Shown one piece after another: positions 8,803 to 16,623 of a DNA stretch of 64,000 nucleotides. Below the pieces are notes generated by a model. That model saw nothing but the letters and a program-made list of their open reading frames with translations. It had not been told where the DNA came from and made no database searches. The position numbers and the translations under genes were made by a program. The stretch is from assembly GCF_000423185.1 (NCBI RefSeq), contig NZ_AUHM01000014.1:124001-188000 (forward strand). The letters run 5' to 3'. The DNA is from Inquilinus limosus DSM 16000. GTDB taxonomy: Bacteria; Pseudomonadota; Alphaproteobacteria; DSM-16000; Inquilinaceae. Position 1 is the first letter of the stretch, and every line of letters begins with the position of its first letter.

Positions 8803-9913
8803 TCGCCTCGACCAGCCGCGTCGCCGCCCGGTCGACATCCGCCTCGGTGGTGCCGCGGCCCAGGCCGAAGCGCAGGCTGCCGCACGCCGCTTCCGGTGAC
8901 AGGCCGATGGCGCGCAGCACATGCGACGGCCCTGGGCTGCCGGTGGAGCAGGCGGAGCCGGTGGACAGCGCCAGCTCCGGCAGGTCGAGCAGCAGGTCGG
9001 CGGCGTCCAGCCCCGGCAGGCTGACATTGAGGCAGCCGGGCAGGCCGTGCGCGGCGGAGCCGTTGCGGCGCAGATCCGGCAGCTCTCGCTGCAGCGCCTC
9101 GAACAGCCGCTCGCGCAGGGCGGTCAACCGCTGGGCATCGGCCGACCGGCGCTGCCGGGCGATGCGGCAGGCGGCGCCGAGCCCGACGCAGAGCGCGGTC
9201 GGCAGGGTGCCGGCGCGGCGCCCCTGCTGCTGGCCGCCGCCATGGAGGAGGGGGCGCAAAGCCATGCCCTCACGCACGAATAGGGCACCGATCCCCATCG
9301 GGCCGTACAGCTTGTGCCCGGACAGGCTGAGGAAGGCGAGGTCGAGGGCGCGGACGTCGACCGCGCCGGTCGACAGGATCTGCACCGCGTCGCTGTGCAG
9401 CAGCGCGCCGGCCTCATTGCAGATCCGCGCCGCCTCCGTCAGCGGCTGGATCGTGCCGATCTCGTTGTTGGCGGCCATCAGCGAGACCAGGGCCGGACGG
9501 CCGGCCAGCAGCTTTCGCAAGGCGTCGAGATCGGCGGTGCCGTCCGGCCCGACCGGCAGGGCCGCGGTGCGGTGCCCGCGCGCCGCCAGCTCGGGCAGGC
9601 AGGCCAGCACGCTCGGATGCTCGATCGCCGAGGCGATCACGGGCCAGCCCTCGGGCGTGCCGCCCAGCAGCGCCAGATTGTTGGCCTCGGTGGCGCCGCC
9701 GGTGAACAGGATCTCGCCCGGGCGCGCGCCGATCAGCGCCGCCACCTCGGCCCGCGCCGCCTCGATCGCCTCGGCGGCCCGCCAGCCGGGCTGGTGCCGG
9801 GCGGCATGCGGGTTGCCGACCGCGGCCGGGTCGAGCCAGGGCCGCATCGCGTCGAACACCTCGGGCGCCAGTGGCGTGGAGGCGAGGTGGTCGAGATAGA
9901 GGGGGGCGGTCAT
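8780..9913 (-). CDS. cysteine desulfurase (NifS/IscS class V aminotransferase), probable sulfur donor for XdhC-bound Moco
   Basis: PLP enzyme releasing sulfur from L-cysteine as a persulfide. The 377-residue protein has the PLP lysine in SLSGHKLYGPMG, the His/Asp PLP contacts (FTGGATEANN, HSDAVQ), and the catalytic cysteine loop STGSACSTGSPGPSHVL. No iscU, iscR or suf genes are adjacent, so it is not part of a general Fe-S operon. It follows the xdhC-BMP transporter string in the same direction. Rhodobacter capsulatus NifS4 sulfurates the Moco held by XdhC, so the same job is inferred here. Start ATG 9913 has a weak ribosome site. Confidence 0.88.
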   Translation of the reverse strand: MTAPLYLDHLASTPLAPEVFDAMRPWLDPAAVGNPHAARHQPGWRAAEAIEAARAEVAALIGARPGEILFTGGATEANNLALLGGTPEGWPVIASAIEHPSVLACLPELAARGHRTAALPVGPDGTADLDALRKLLAGRPALVSLMAANNEIGTIQPLTEAARICNEAGALLHSDAVQILSTGAVDVRALDLAFLSLSGHKLYGPMGIGALFVREGMALRPLLHGGGQQQGRRAGTLPTALCVGLGAACRIARQRRSADAQRLTALRERLFEALQRELPDLRRNGSAAHGLPGCLNVSLPGLDAADLLLDLPELALSTGSACSTGSPGPSHVLRAIGLSPEAACGSLRFGLGRGTTEADVDRAATRLVEAIRARDRR

Positions 9914-9998
9914 GGCCGCTCTCTCGTCCGGAACCGGCCCGTTCCGTCACTATCTCTCTTCGCGCTGTGGCCTTTGTGTGCGCCGGTGCCGCACAATG

Positions 9999-10045
9999 GA
10001 GTCCCCCCTCCCCTCGCGGGAGGGGGGTAGGGGGAGGGGGTTTCC
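9999..10045. repeat. left terminal inverted repeat of DUF559 unit A
   Basis: Starts GAGTCCCCCCTCCC. It forms a 10-bp stem (CCCCCCTCCC pairing with GGGAGGGGGG, 5-nt loop CTCGC) followed by TAGGGGGAGGGGG. Four G-runs on the plus strand give G-quadruplex potential. Confidence 0.85.
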
Positions 10046-10059
10046 GAGGCAACGCGCCG

Positions 10060-10398
10060 ATGGCCGATCAACGCGTCCAGGGTCTGCGGCAGAACCAGAC
10101 CGAAACCGAGCTGCTGCTGTGGCACCAACTGCGGGACAAGCGCATCGGCGGCCTGCGCTTCCGGCGCCAATACCGCCTCGGCCCCTATATCGTCGATTTC
10201 GTCTGCCTCTCGGCGCGGCTGGTGATCGAGGTGGACGGGCCGTCGCACGAACTGACATTCGATGCCGATGCTCGGAGGACGCGCTGGCTGGAAGATCAGG
10301 GATTCCGCGTCGTGAGCTTCACCAACGACCAGGTCATGCACGAGCTCGCGGGTGTCGTGCAGACGATCGGGGCGGTGCTCGCTGGGGGAGGTGAATAG
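10060..10398 (+). CDS. DUF559 endonuclease-like protein, copy A
   Basis: 112 residues of the DUF559 family (PF04480), which has the PD-(D/E)xK/Vsr-like restriction endonuclease fold. Visible core: LRQNQTETELLLWHQLR helix, RFRRQYRLGPYIVDF, then LVIEVDGPSH. The likely metal-binding residues are Asp46, Glu57 and Asp59, with His63 nearby, all intact. No separate DNA-binding domain is present. Start ATG 10060 corresponds exactly to the start of copy B, 70 bp from the unit edge. Biochemical function is unknown; a role as the nuclease that moves or copies its flanking palindromes is inferred only from the repeated arrangement. Confidence 0.85.
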   Translation: MADQRVQGLRQNQTETELLLWHQLRDKRIGGLRFRRQYRLGPYIVDFVCLSARLVIEVDGPSHELTFDADARRTRWLEDQGFRVVSFTNDQVMHELAGVVQTIGAVLAGGGE

Positions 10399-10420
10399 TC
10401 GAGGAGCCAGCTCTTGCGGC

Positions 10421-10467
10421 GGGAACCCCCTCCCCCTACCCCCCTCCCGCAAGGGGAGGGGGGACTC
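10421..10467. repeat. right terminal inverted repeat of DUF559 unit A
   Basis: Reverse complement of the left repeat with two or three mismatches (loop TTGC in place of TCGC, TTCCC in place of TTTCC). The hairpin is again outermost and the G-rich strand, here the minus strand, points inward. Confidence 0.85.
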
Positions 10468-10492
10468 AAAAAGGGCCACGTGCGGCCGTCTC

Positions 10493-11572
10493 TCAGGCCT
10501 CCACGCCCTCGACATACCAGTCCATCTTCAGGAGCTGCTCGTCGCTGAGCGTCTCGCCTTCCTTCACCACCAGCTCTCCCTTCTGGTTCTTGATCGGGCC
10601 GGCGAAGGGATGGCCGGTGCCGTCGATGATGCCCTGGCGCACCTTCTCGGCCGCCTGCACCACCTCGGCCGGGATCGCCTCGTTGTAGGGGGCCATGCCG
10701 ACCATGCCCTCCTTCAGCCCTTCCCAGACGCTGGAGGTCTTCCAGGTGCCGTCCATCACCTCCTGCACCCGGCGGATGTAGTATTCGCCCCAGGCATCGA
10801 CGATCGCGGTCAGGTGCATCTTCGGCGCGAAGTTGCGCATGTCCGAAGCCTGGCCGAAGGCGTAGACGTTGCGGCTCTCCGCCACCTGCAGCGGGGCCGG
10901 GCTGTCGGTGTGCTGGCTCAGCACGTCGACGCCGCCGTCGATCAGCGCCTTGGCCGCGTCGCTCTCCTTGCCCGGGTCGTACCAGCTGTTCGCCCAGACC
11001 ACCTTCACCTTGGCGTCGGGGCGGATCTTGCGGGCGGCGAGGGCGACGGCGTTGATGCCCATCACCACCTCGGGGATCGGGAAGGAGCCGATATAGCCGA
11101 GATTGCCGGTCTTGGTCAGATGTCCGGCGATGGTGCCGCAGACGGCGCGGCCCTCGTAGAAGCGGGCATTGTAGGTGCTGACGTTCGGCGCGGTCTGGTA
11201 GCCGGTCGCGTGCTCGAACTTCACCTTCGGGAATTGCTTGGCCGCCCGGATGGTGGCGTTCATGTAGCCGAAGGAGGTGGTGAAGATCAGCTCGTTGCCG
11301 GCCTGGGCCAGCTGGCGCAGCACCCGCTCCGCATCCGGGCCTTCCGGCACGTTCTCGACGAAGGTGGTCTTCACCTTGTCGCCGAACTTCGCCTCGACCT
11401 CGCGGCGCGCCACGTCGTGCCCGTGCGTCCAGCCGTAGTCGCCGACCGGGCCGATATAGATGAAGCCGACCTTCAGCGGGTCGGCGGCCCAGACCCGCCC
11501 GGGCAGAGCCGACGCGGCCAGGGCTGCAGCGGAGCCGGCGAGAAGCGTCCGGCGGGAAACCAGCATCGACAT
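10493..11572 (-). CDS. BMP/PnrA-family ABC transporter substrate-binding protein (nucleoside/purine type)
   Basis: Periplasmic binding protein of the BMP (Med/PnrA) family, which binds nucleosides or purine bases. It has 359 residues. The N-terminus SRRTLLAGSAAALAASALPG is a Tat-like signal ending near VWAAD. The BMP fold follows: VGFIYIGPVGDYGWTHGHD, FTTSFGYMNATIRAAKQFP, GTIAGHLTKTGNLGYIGSF, VKVVWANSWYDPGKE, DVLSQHTDSPAPLQ. It is the last gene of ATPase-permease-permease-BMP. Two in-frame ATGs (11572, 11566) compete; a GGAGG lies 4 or 10 nt upstream respectively. Confidence 0.92.
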   Translation of the reverse strand: MSMLVSRRTLLAGSAAALAASALPGRVWAADPLKVGFIYIGPVGDYGWTHGHDVARREVEAKFGDKVKTTFVENVPEGPDAERVLRQLAQAGNELIFTTSFGYMNATIRAAKQFPKVKFEHATGYQTAPNVSTYNARFYEGRAVCGTIAGHLTKTGNLGYIGSFPIPEVVMGINAVALAARKIRPDAKVKVVWANSWYDPGKESDAAKALIDGGVDVLSQHTDSPAPLQVAESRNVYAFGQASDMRNFAPKMHLTAIVDAWGEYYIRRVQEVMDGTWKTSSVWEGLKEGMVGMAPYNEAIPAEVVQAAEKVRQGIIDGTGHPFAGPIKNQKGELVVKEGETLSDEQLLKMDWYVEGVEA

Positions 11573-11616
11573 GAGACCTCCGGTTGTTGATTGGTCTGAA
11601 GATATCAGGCGCATCG

Positions 11617-12540
11617 TCAGACGGAAGGGCGGAACGGCTTGCCCAGCGCCGCCGGCGCCTGCAGCCGGCCGCGCCAGGGGCCGGCCGCGATGACCACGAG
11701 CACGGCGATGGTGGCGAGATAGGGCAGCATGCTGAAGACCTGGGCCGGCAGGTCGATCCCGGCGATGCCCTGGGCGTGCAGTTGCAGGATCGTCACCCCG
11801 CCGAACAGATAGGCGCCGAGCAGCACCCGCCAGGGGCGCCAGGAGCCGAACACGACCAGCGCCAGGGCGATCCAGCCGCGCCCGGCCGTCATCCCCTCCA
11901 TCCACATCGGCGTGTAGGAGAGGGAGAGGAAGGCGCCGGCGAGCCCGGCCATGGCGCCGCCGAACAGGCAGGCGAGATAGCGCACCAGGATCACCGGATG
12001 GCCGATGGCATGGGCGGATTCGGCGGATTCCCCGACCGCGCGCAGCACCAGCCCGGGGCGCGTGCGCTTCAGGAACCAGGCGACGCCGAAGGTCATGGCG
12101 ACGGAGAGGTAGACGAGGGCGTCCTGGCCGAAGATCAGCGGCCCGACGACCGGCAGGTCGGTCAGCACCGGCAGCGACAGCTTCGGCAAAGGCGGGATCG
12201 GGTGGCCGACGAAGCCGGCGCCGAGCAGCGCGCTGAGCCCCACGCCGAAGATGGTCAGGGCCAGGCCTGTCGCCACCTGGTTGGCCATCAGGGTCAGGGT
12301 CAGCACGGCGAAGACCAGCGCCAGCGCCGCCCCGGCCGCGGCGGCGGCGACGATGCCGAGCGCCGGATGGCCCGTTGTGATGGTCACGGCGAAGCCGGCG
12401 ACCGCGCCGATCAGCATCATGCCCTCGACCCCGAGGTTGAGGACGCCGGAACGCTCCACCACCAGCTCGCCCAGCGCGGCGAAGAGGAGGGGGGTGGCCG
12501 CAGTGATGACCGTCGCGGCGACGAGGACCAGGAACTCCAT
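11617..12540 (-). CDS. BMP-associated ABC transporter permease (subunit 2)
   Basis: 307-residue inner-membrane permease of the branched-chain/nucleoside type (BPD_transp_2). It is almost wholly hydrophobic, with about 8-10 helices. The signature region ERSGVLNLGVEGMMLIGAVAGF near residues 28-50 is typical of the second permease of BMP systems, followed by RTRPGLVLRAVGESAESAHAIG, the cytoplasmic loop that contacts the ATPase. It starts in a TGATG overlap with the upstream permease (stop A = start A at 12540), giving translational coupling. Forms the channel with the 12540-13637 product. Confidence 0.93.
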   Translation of the reverse strand: MEFLVLVAATVITAATPLLFAALGELVVERSGVLNLGVEGMMLIGAVAGFAVTITTGHPALGIVAAAAAGAALALVFAVLTLTLMANQVATGLALTIFGVGLSALLGAGFVGHPIPPLPKLSLPVLTDLPVVGPLIFGQDALVYLSVAMTFGVAWFLKRTRPGLVLRAVGESAESAHAIGHPVILVRYLACLFGGAMAGLAGAFLSLSYTPMWMEGMTAGRGWIALALVVFGSWRPWRVLLGAYLFGGVTILQLHAQGIAGIDLPAQVFSMLPYLATIAVLVVIAAGPWRGRLQAPAALGKPFRPSV

Positions 12541-13637
12541 CACGGCACCGTGGCAGGCTTGGGGGCGGGCGCCGCCTGGGCGGAGGTCCAGCGCAGGCGG
12601 TAGCGGACCAGGACGTCGGCGGCCAGCAGGTAGAACAGCAGCATGCCCTGGAACACGCCGGTCGCCGCCTGCGGCAGGCCGGCCGAGACCTGGGCGTTCT
12701 CGCCGCCGATATAGGACAGGGCCATGACCAGCCCGGCGGCGACGATGCCGAGCGGGTGCAGCCGGCCGAGGAAGGCGACGATGATGGCGGTGAAGCCGTA
12801 GCCGGGCGTCAGCTGCGGGATCAGCTGCCCGATCGGCCCCGCCGCCTCGAAGGTGCCGGCCAGGCCGGCCAGCGCGCCCGACAGCAGCAGGCAGAACCAG
12901 ACCACGCGCTTGCCGCTGAAGCCGGCGAAGCGGGCCGCGGCCGGGGCCTGGCCGACCACCTGGATCTGGAAGCCGACGACGGTGCGGCCGACCAGGAACC
13001 AGGCGCCGATCGCGGCGAGCAGGGCGACCAGCGCGCCGAGATGCAGCCGCGTCCCCTCGATCAGCACCGGCAGCAGCGCCGCGTCGGTGAACATCCGGGT
13101 CTGCGGGAAGTTGAAGCCGTCGGGGTCCTTCCACGGGCCGAACACCAGGATGCTCAGGGCCAGCGAGGCGACATAGGTCAGCATCAGGCTGGTCAGGATC
13201 TCGCTGACGTCGAAGCGGGTCTTCAGGAAGGCCGGGATCGCGGCGTAGGCCAGGCCGCCCAGGGCTCCGGCGACGCACATGGCGGGCAGGATCCACCAGC
13301 CCTCCTCGCCCCAGAAGCCCAGCGCGACGGCGCCGGCCGCGACCGCGCCCATGATCAGCTGGCCCTCGGCGCCGATGTTCCAGACATTGGCGCGGAAGCC
13401 GATGGCGAGGCCGGTGGCGATCAGGATCAGCGGCGCCGCCTTCACCCCGAGCTCGGTCCAGCCGTAGAAGGTCTCGATCGGGGCGACCAGGAACTGGTAC
13501 AGCGTCTCCGCCGGATCCAGGCCGAGCACGAGGAACAGTAGCCAGCCGCTGGCGATGGTCAGGGCGACCGCGAGGATCGGGGTCAGCCAGACCATGGCGC
13601 GGGACGGTTCCCGCCGGGGCTCGATCCTAAGCGACAT
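12540..13637 (-). CDS. BMP-associated ABC transporter permease (subunit 1)
   Basis: 365-residue permease, partner of the 11617 product. The N-terminal cytoplasmic stretch (residues 1-15, Arg-rich) leads into a first helix, then AAPLILIATGLAIGFRANVWNIGAEGQLIMGAVAAG, the hallmark of the larger BMP permease. KTRFDVSEILTSLMLTYVA and QIQVVGQAPAAARFAGFSG follow, the latter being the ATPase-contact loop. It overlaps the end of the ATPase gene by 11 bp and the next permease by 1 bp, so the four transporter genes form one tightly coupled unit. Confidence 0.93.
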   Translation of the reverse strand: MSLRIEPRREPSRAMVWLTPILAVALTIASGWLLFLVLGLDPAETLYQFLVAPIETFYGWTELGVKAAPLILIATGLAIGFRANVWNIGAEGQLIMGAVAAGAVALGFWGEEGWWILPAMCVAGALGGLAYAAIPAFLKTRFDVSEILTSLMLTYVASLALSILVFGPWKDPDGFNFPQTRMFTDAALLPVLIEGTRLHLGALVALLAAIGAWFLVGRTVVGFQIQVVGQAPAAARFAGFSGKRVVWFCLLLSGALAGLAGTFEAAGPIGQLIPQLTPGYGFTAIIVAFLGRLHPLGIVAAGLVMALSYIGGENAQVSAGLPQAATGVFQGMLLFYLLAADVLVRYRLRWTSAQAAPAPKPATVP

Positions 13638-15198
13638 GGACGGCGTGCTCCTTCTCTTCGGCCGCGCCCGGCTCGGCCCCGTGCAGGCCGCCCATCAGCA
13701 GGCCGATCTCGGCGACCGAGATGTCGTGCGTCGGCCGGGCCTCGGACAGCCGGCCGAGATTGATCACCGCGAGGCGGTCGGTGATCTGCAGCAGCTCGTC
13801 GAGGTCCTGCGAGATCACGATCACCGCGGCGCCGTTCTGGGCCAGGGTCATCAGCGCCTGGTGGATCGCGGTGGCGGCGCCGGCGTCGACGCCCCAGGTC
13901 GGCTGCGACACGATGAAGACCTCCGGCGTCTGCAGCACCTCGCGGCCGACCACGAATTTCTGCAGGTTGCCGCCGGACAGGCTTCCGGCCGGGGCCTCGG
14001 AGCCGCGGGTCTTGACCCCGAACTCATGGATCACCCGCTCGGCATAGCGGCGCGCCAGTCCGGCGCGGATCAGCCCGCCGGGGGCCAGCTTCATGCGGTT
14101 GCGGGCGCTCAGCAGGGCGTTGGCGGCCAGGCTCATCTCCGGCACCGCGGCATGGCCGTTGCGCTCCTCCGGCACGGTGCACAGGCCGAGAAGCCGGCGT
14201 TGCTCCGCGCCCAGATGGCCGACCGGCCGGTCGCCGATGCGGATCGCCCCGGCCGGCCGCACCCGGCGCTCGCCGGACAGCGCCTGCAGCAGCTCGGTCT
14301 GGCCGTTGCCGGCGATGCCGGCGATGCCAAGGATCTCGCCGGCGCCGACGGTGAAGCCGATCTGCTTCAGCGCGGTGCCGAATGGACCGTCGGCGGGCAG
14401 GTTGAGATCCTCGACCGCCAGCCGCGGTTCGGATGTGTCGCGGGCGCAGCGGCGGGACAGGGTGCGCAGCTCGGCCCCGATCATCATCTGCGCCATGCTG
14501 CGCGCGGTCTCGACCGCCGGGTCGCAGGAGCCGACGACCTTGCCGGCGCGCATGATCGTGGCCCGGCTGCACAGCGCCTTGATCTCGTGCAGCTTGTGGC
14601 TGATGTAGAGGATCGAGCAGCCTTCCGACGCCAGGCGGCGCAGCGTCTCGAACAGCCGCTCCACCTCCTGCGGGGTCAGGACCGAGGTCGGCTCGTCCAT
14701 GATCAAGAGCTTCGGGTCCTGCAGCAGGCAGCGCACGATCTCGACCCGCTGGCGCTCGCCGACCGACAGGGAGTGGATCTCGCGATGCGGGTCCAGCGGC
14801 AGGCCGTAGGCCTGCGACACCTCGCGGATCCGCCTGGCCAGGATGCGCCGGTCGGGCGGGCTATCGAGGCCGAGGGCGATGTTCTCGGCCACGGTCAGCG
14901 CCTCGAACAGCGAGAAGTGCTGGAACACCATGCCGATGCCGAGGCGGCGGGCCTCGTGCGGGCTGGCGGGACGGACCGGCTGCCCGTTCCACAGGATCTC
15001 GCCGGCATCGGGCTGCAGCAGCCCGTAGATGGATTTGACCAGCGTCGATTTGCCGGCGCCGTTTTCACCGAGCAGCGCGTGGATCTCGCCGGGCTGGACG
15101 GAAAAGCTTACGCCGTCGTTCGCGACGAGGCTCGCGAAGCTCTTGGTGATGCCGCGGAGTTCGATCCGCGCGGGGCCGGCCCCCGGGTTGCGGTCCAT
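13627..15198 (-). CDS. BMP-type ABC transporter duplicated ATPase
   Basis: 523 residues with two fused ABC domains. Domain 1: Walker A LLGENGAGKSTLVKS, signature LSVGERQRVEIV, Walker B LLIMDEPTSVLTP. Domain 2 starts near residue 260 with a degenerate Walker A (GIAGNGQTELLQ), signature LSGGNLQKFVVGRE and a Walker B in which FIVSQPTWGVD replaces the usual DEP, as is normal for the second half of sugar/nucleoside importers. Start ATG 15198 has a strong AGGAGG and lies 91 bp inside the 3' end of xdhC, an unusually long same-strand overlap. Confidence 0.93.
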   Translation of the reverse strand: MDRNPGAGPARIELRGITKSFASLVANDGVSFSVQPGEIHALLGENGAGKSTLVKSIYGLLQPDAGEILWNGQPVRPASPHEARRLGIGMVFQHFSLFEALTVAENIALGLDSPPDRRILARRIREVSQAYGLPLDPHREIHSLSVGERQRVEIVRCLLQDPKLLIMDEPTSVLTPQEVERLFETLRRLASEGCSILYISHKLHEIKALCSRATIMRAGKVVGSCDPAVETARSMAQMMIGAELRTLSRRCARDTSEPRLAVEDLNLPADGPFGTALKQIGFTVGAGEILGIAGIAGNGQTELLQALSGERRVRPAGAIRIGDRPVGHLGAEQRRLLGLCTVPEERNGHAAVPEMSLAANALLSARNRMKLAPGGLIRAGLARRYAERVIHEFGVKTRGSEAPAGSLSGGNLQKFVVGREVLQTPEVFIVSQPTWGVDAGAATAIHQALMTLAQNGAAVIVISQDLDELLQITDRLAVINLGRLSEARPTHDISVAEIGLLMGGLHGAEPGAAEEKEHAVHVA

Positions 15199-16067
15199 GC
15201 AGCCTCCTGTTCTGGAGCCGCCCCCGCCGCCGGTTTGTCGGCGGGGGCGGGCCTGTCCTTAGCCTTGGCGAAGGCGACGAGCAATTCCGCCGCGACCATG
15301 GCGGCGATGACGGACGGGCGCTTGTCCCGCCCGAGGCCCGCCCCGATCGGGCAGGTCAGGAATCCGGCGCGGCGAGGGTCGTTGCCGCGGGCCCGGAACC
15401 AGCGCTCGAAGCGCTCGCGCTTGGTGGCCGATCCGATCAGCCCGACATAGGCGGCGTCGCCGCGGCGCAAGGCCGCCTCGGTCACGTCGAAATCCATGGC
15501 GTGGCTGTGGGTCATGACGAGGTAGGCGGCGCCGGGCGGCGCCTCGGCGATCACGTCGGTGGGCGTCGGGGTCAGCCGCCGGGTGATGGTCTCCGGGATC
15601 TCGGCCGGGAACTCGTCGGCGCGGCCGTCGATCCACTGGATCTTCAGGGGCAGCGGGGCCAAAGCGCGGACCAGCGCCTTGCCGACATGGCCGGCGCCGA
15701 AGATCAGGACGCTCGGGCAGGTCGCCGCCTCGTTGGCCTCCTCGGCCTCGATCCGGGCCAGGATGGCGCCGTCGGCCAGCTCCAGGTCGATCGCCACGAA
15801 ACCGCCGCAGCACTGGCCGATAGCGGGGCCGAGCGGGATCTCGACCCGCCGCGACCGCTCCTTGGCGATGATCAGCGCCCGGGCAGCGGCGATCGCGTCC
15901 CACTCCATCCGTCCGCCGCCGATGGTGCCGCGGCTGGCGCCGGCAGTGACCAGCATGTGCACTCCGGCCTCGCGCGGGGTGGAGCCGCGAGCCTCGGCCA
16001 GCGTCACCAGCACCGTCGGCTCGCCGTCGCCGAGCCACAGCCGCAGGGTGGGGGCGAGGGGGGTCAT
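15108..16067 (-). CDS. xdhC: xanthine dehydrogenase accessory protein XdhC
   Basis: Binds Moco, protects it during sulfuration and inserts it into XdhB. 319 residues from ATG 16067 (GGAGG 5 nt upstream). N-terminal XdhC/CoxI domain (VTLAEARGSTPREAGVHMLV, GTIGGGRMEW, IGQCCGGFV with the Cys pair typical of XdhC) and a C-terminal Rossmann domain (VLIFGAGHVGKALVRAL, VMTHSHAMDF, YVGLIGSATKRERF). The last ~45 residues, rich in Ala/Pro/Ser/Arg, go beyond the usual family end and are partly encoded inside the following ATPase gene. Separated from xdhB by DUF559 unit B. Confidence 0.93.
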   Translation of the reverse strand: MTPLAPTLRLWLGDGEPTVLVTLAEARGSTPREAGVHMLVTAGASRGTIGGGRMEWDAIAAARALIIAKERSRRVEIPLGPAIGQCCGGFVAIDLELADGAILARIEAEEANEAATCPSVLIFGAGHVGKALVRALAPLPLKIQWIDGRADEFPAEIPETITRRLTPTPTDVIAEAPPGAAYLVMTHSHAMDFDVTEAALRRGDAAYVGLIGSATKRERFERWFRARGNDPRRAGFLTCPIGAGLGRDKRPSVIAAMVAAELLVAFAKAKDRPAPADKPAAGAAPEQEAAWTATRGPAPRGSNSAASPRASRASSRTTA

Positions 16068-16125
16068 GCGAACCTCCCGGCATCGCATCCGCGATGGCTT
16101 TCCCGCAGGTGCTCATCGCACAATT

Positions 16126-16172
16126 GAGTCCCCCCTCCCCTCGCGGGAGGGGGGTAGGGGGAGGGGGTTTTC
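16126..16172. repeat. left terminal inverted repeat of DUF559 unit B
   Basis: Same sequence as the left repeat of unit A through the hairpin and G-rich tail; differs only in the last few bases (TTTTC against TTTCC). Starts GAGTCCCCCCTCCC. Confidence 0.85.
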
Positions 16173-16186
16173 GAGGCAACGCACCG

Positions 16187-16528
16187 ATGGCCGATGCACG
16201 CGTCCAGTTCCTGCGGCAGAACCAGACCGACGCCGAAGTGCTGCTGTGGCATCAACTGCGCGACAAGCGTGTCGGCGGCGTTCGCTTCCGGCGCCAGTAT
16301 CGCCTCGGCCCGTACATCGTCGATTTTGTCTGTCTCTCGGCGCGGCTGGTGATCGAGGTCGACGGGCCGTCGCACGAGTTGACCGTCGATGCCGATGCCC
16401 GAAGGACTCGTTGGCTGGAAGACCAGAGTTTCCGCGTCGTCCGCTTTTCGAACGAGCAGGTCATGCATGAATTGGCGGGCGTGGTGCAGACGATCGGGGC
16501 GGTGCTGGCGGGAGAAAGCAAGGCCTAG
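16187..16528 (+). CDS. DUF559 endonuclease-like protein, copy B
   Basis: 113 residues, aligned with copy A from the first residue. By hand count the two genes are about 85% identical in DNA over 320 nt and about 89% identical in protein over the first 107 residues, with most changes at third codon positions. This pattern points to selection on the protein rather than decay. The core YIVDF...LVIEVDGPSH with Asp46, Glu57 and Asp59 is intact. Copies differ mainly in the last few codons. Function unknown beyond the nuclease-like fold. Confidence 0.85.
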   Translation: MADARVQFLRQNQTDAEVLLWHQLRDKRVGGVRFRRQYRLGPYIVDFVCLSARLVIEVDGPSHELTVDADARRTRWLEDQSFRVVRFSNEQVMHELAGVVQTIGAVLAGESKA

Positions 16529-16547
16529 AGAGGCCGGCTCTCGCGTT

Positions 16548-16593
16548 GAGAACCCCCTCCCCCTACCCCCCTCCCGCAAGGGGAGGGGGGACC
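16548..16593. repeat. right terminal inverted repeat of DUF559 unit B
   Basis: Reverse complement of the left repeat, again with CGCAAG in place of the CTCGCG loop side, the same deviation as in the right repeat of unit A. Ends ..GGGGGGACCC before CAAAAAGGGC. Confidence 0.85.
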
Positions 16594-16623
16594 CAAAAAG
16601 GGCTGATACGCGCGAGAGCGGCA

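Larger units (their letters stand above)
9990..10476 (+). mobile_element. palindrome-flanked DUF559 unit, copy A
   Basis: A 487-bp unit holding one DUF559 gene between inverted terminal repeats (9999-10045 and 10421-10467). Outside the repeats, CGCACAAT on the left (9990-9997) and AAAAAGGGC on the right (10468-10476) are shared with copy B at an unrelated locus, so they probably mark the element ends. It lies between the BMP gene stop (10493, 26 nt from the right repeat) and the cysteine desulfurase start (9913), antisense to both. No target-site duplication was recognised by eye. Confidence 0.7.
16117..16603 (+). mobile_element. palindrome-flanked DUF559 unit, copy B, inside the xdhAB-xdhC string
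   Basis: 487-bp unit with inverted repeats at 16126-16172 and 16548-16593. It shares the outer boundary words CGCACAAT and AAAAAGGGC with copy A and has the same length. Its right repeat ends 30 nt from the xdhB stop (16624) and its left edge is about 50 nt upstream of the xdhC start (16067), so it separates two genes normally adjacent. The DUF559 gene is antisense to the xdh genes. Confidence 0.72.
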
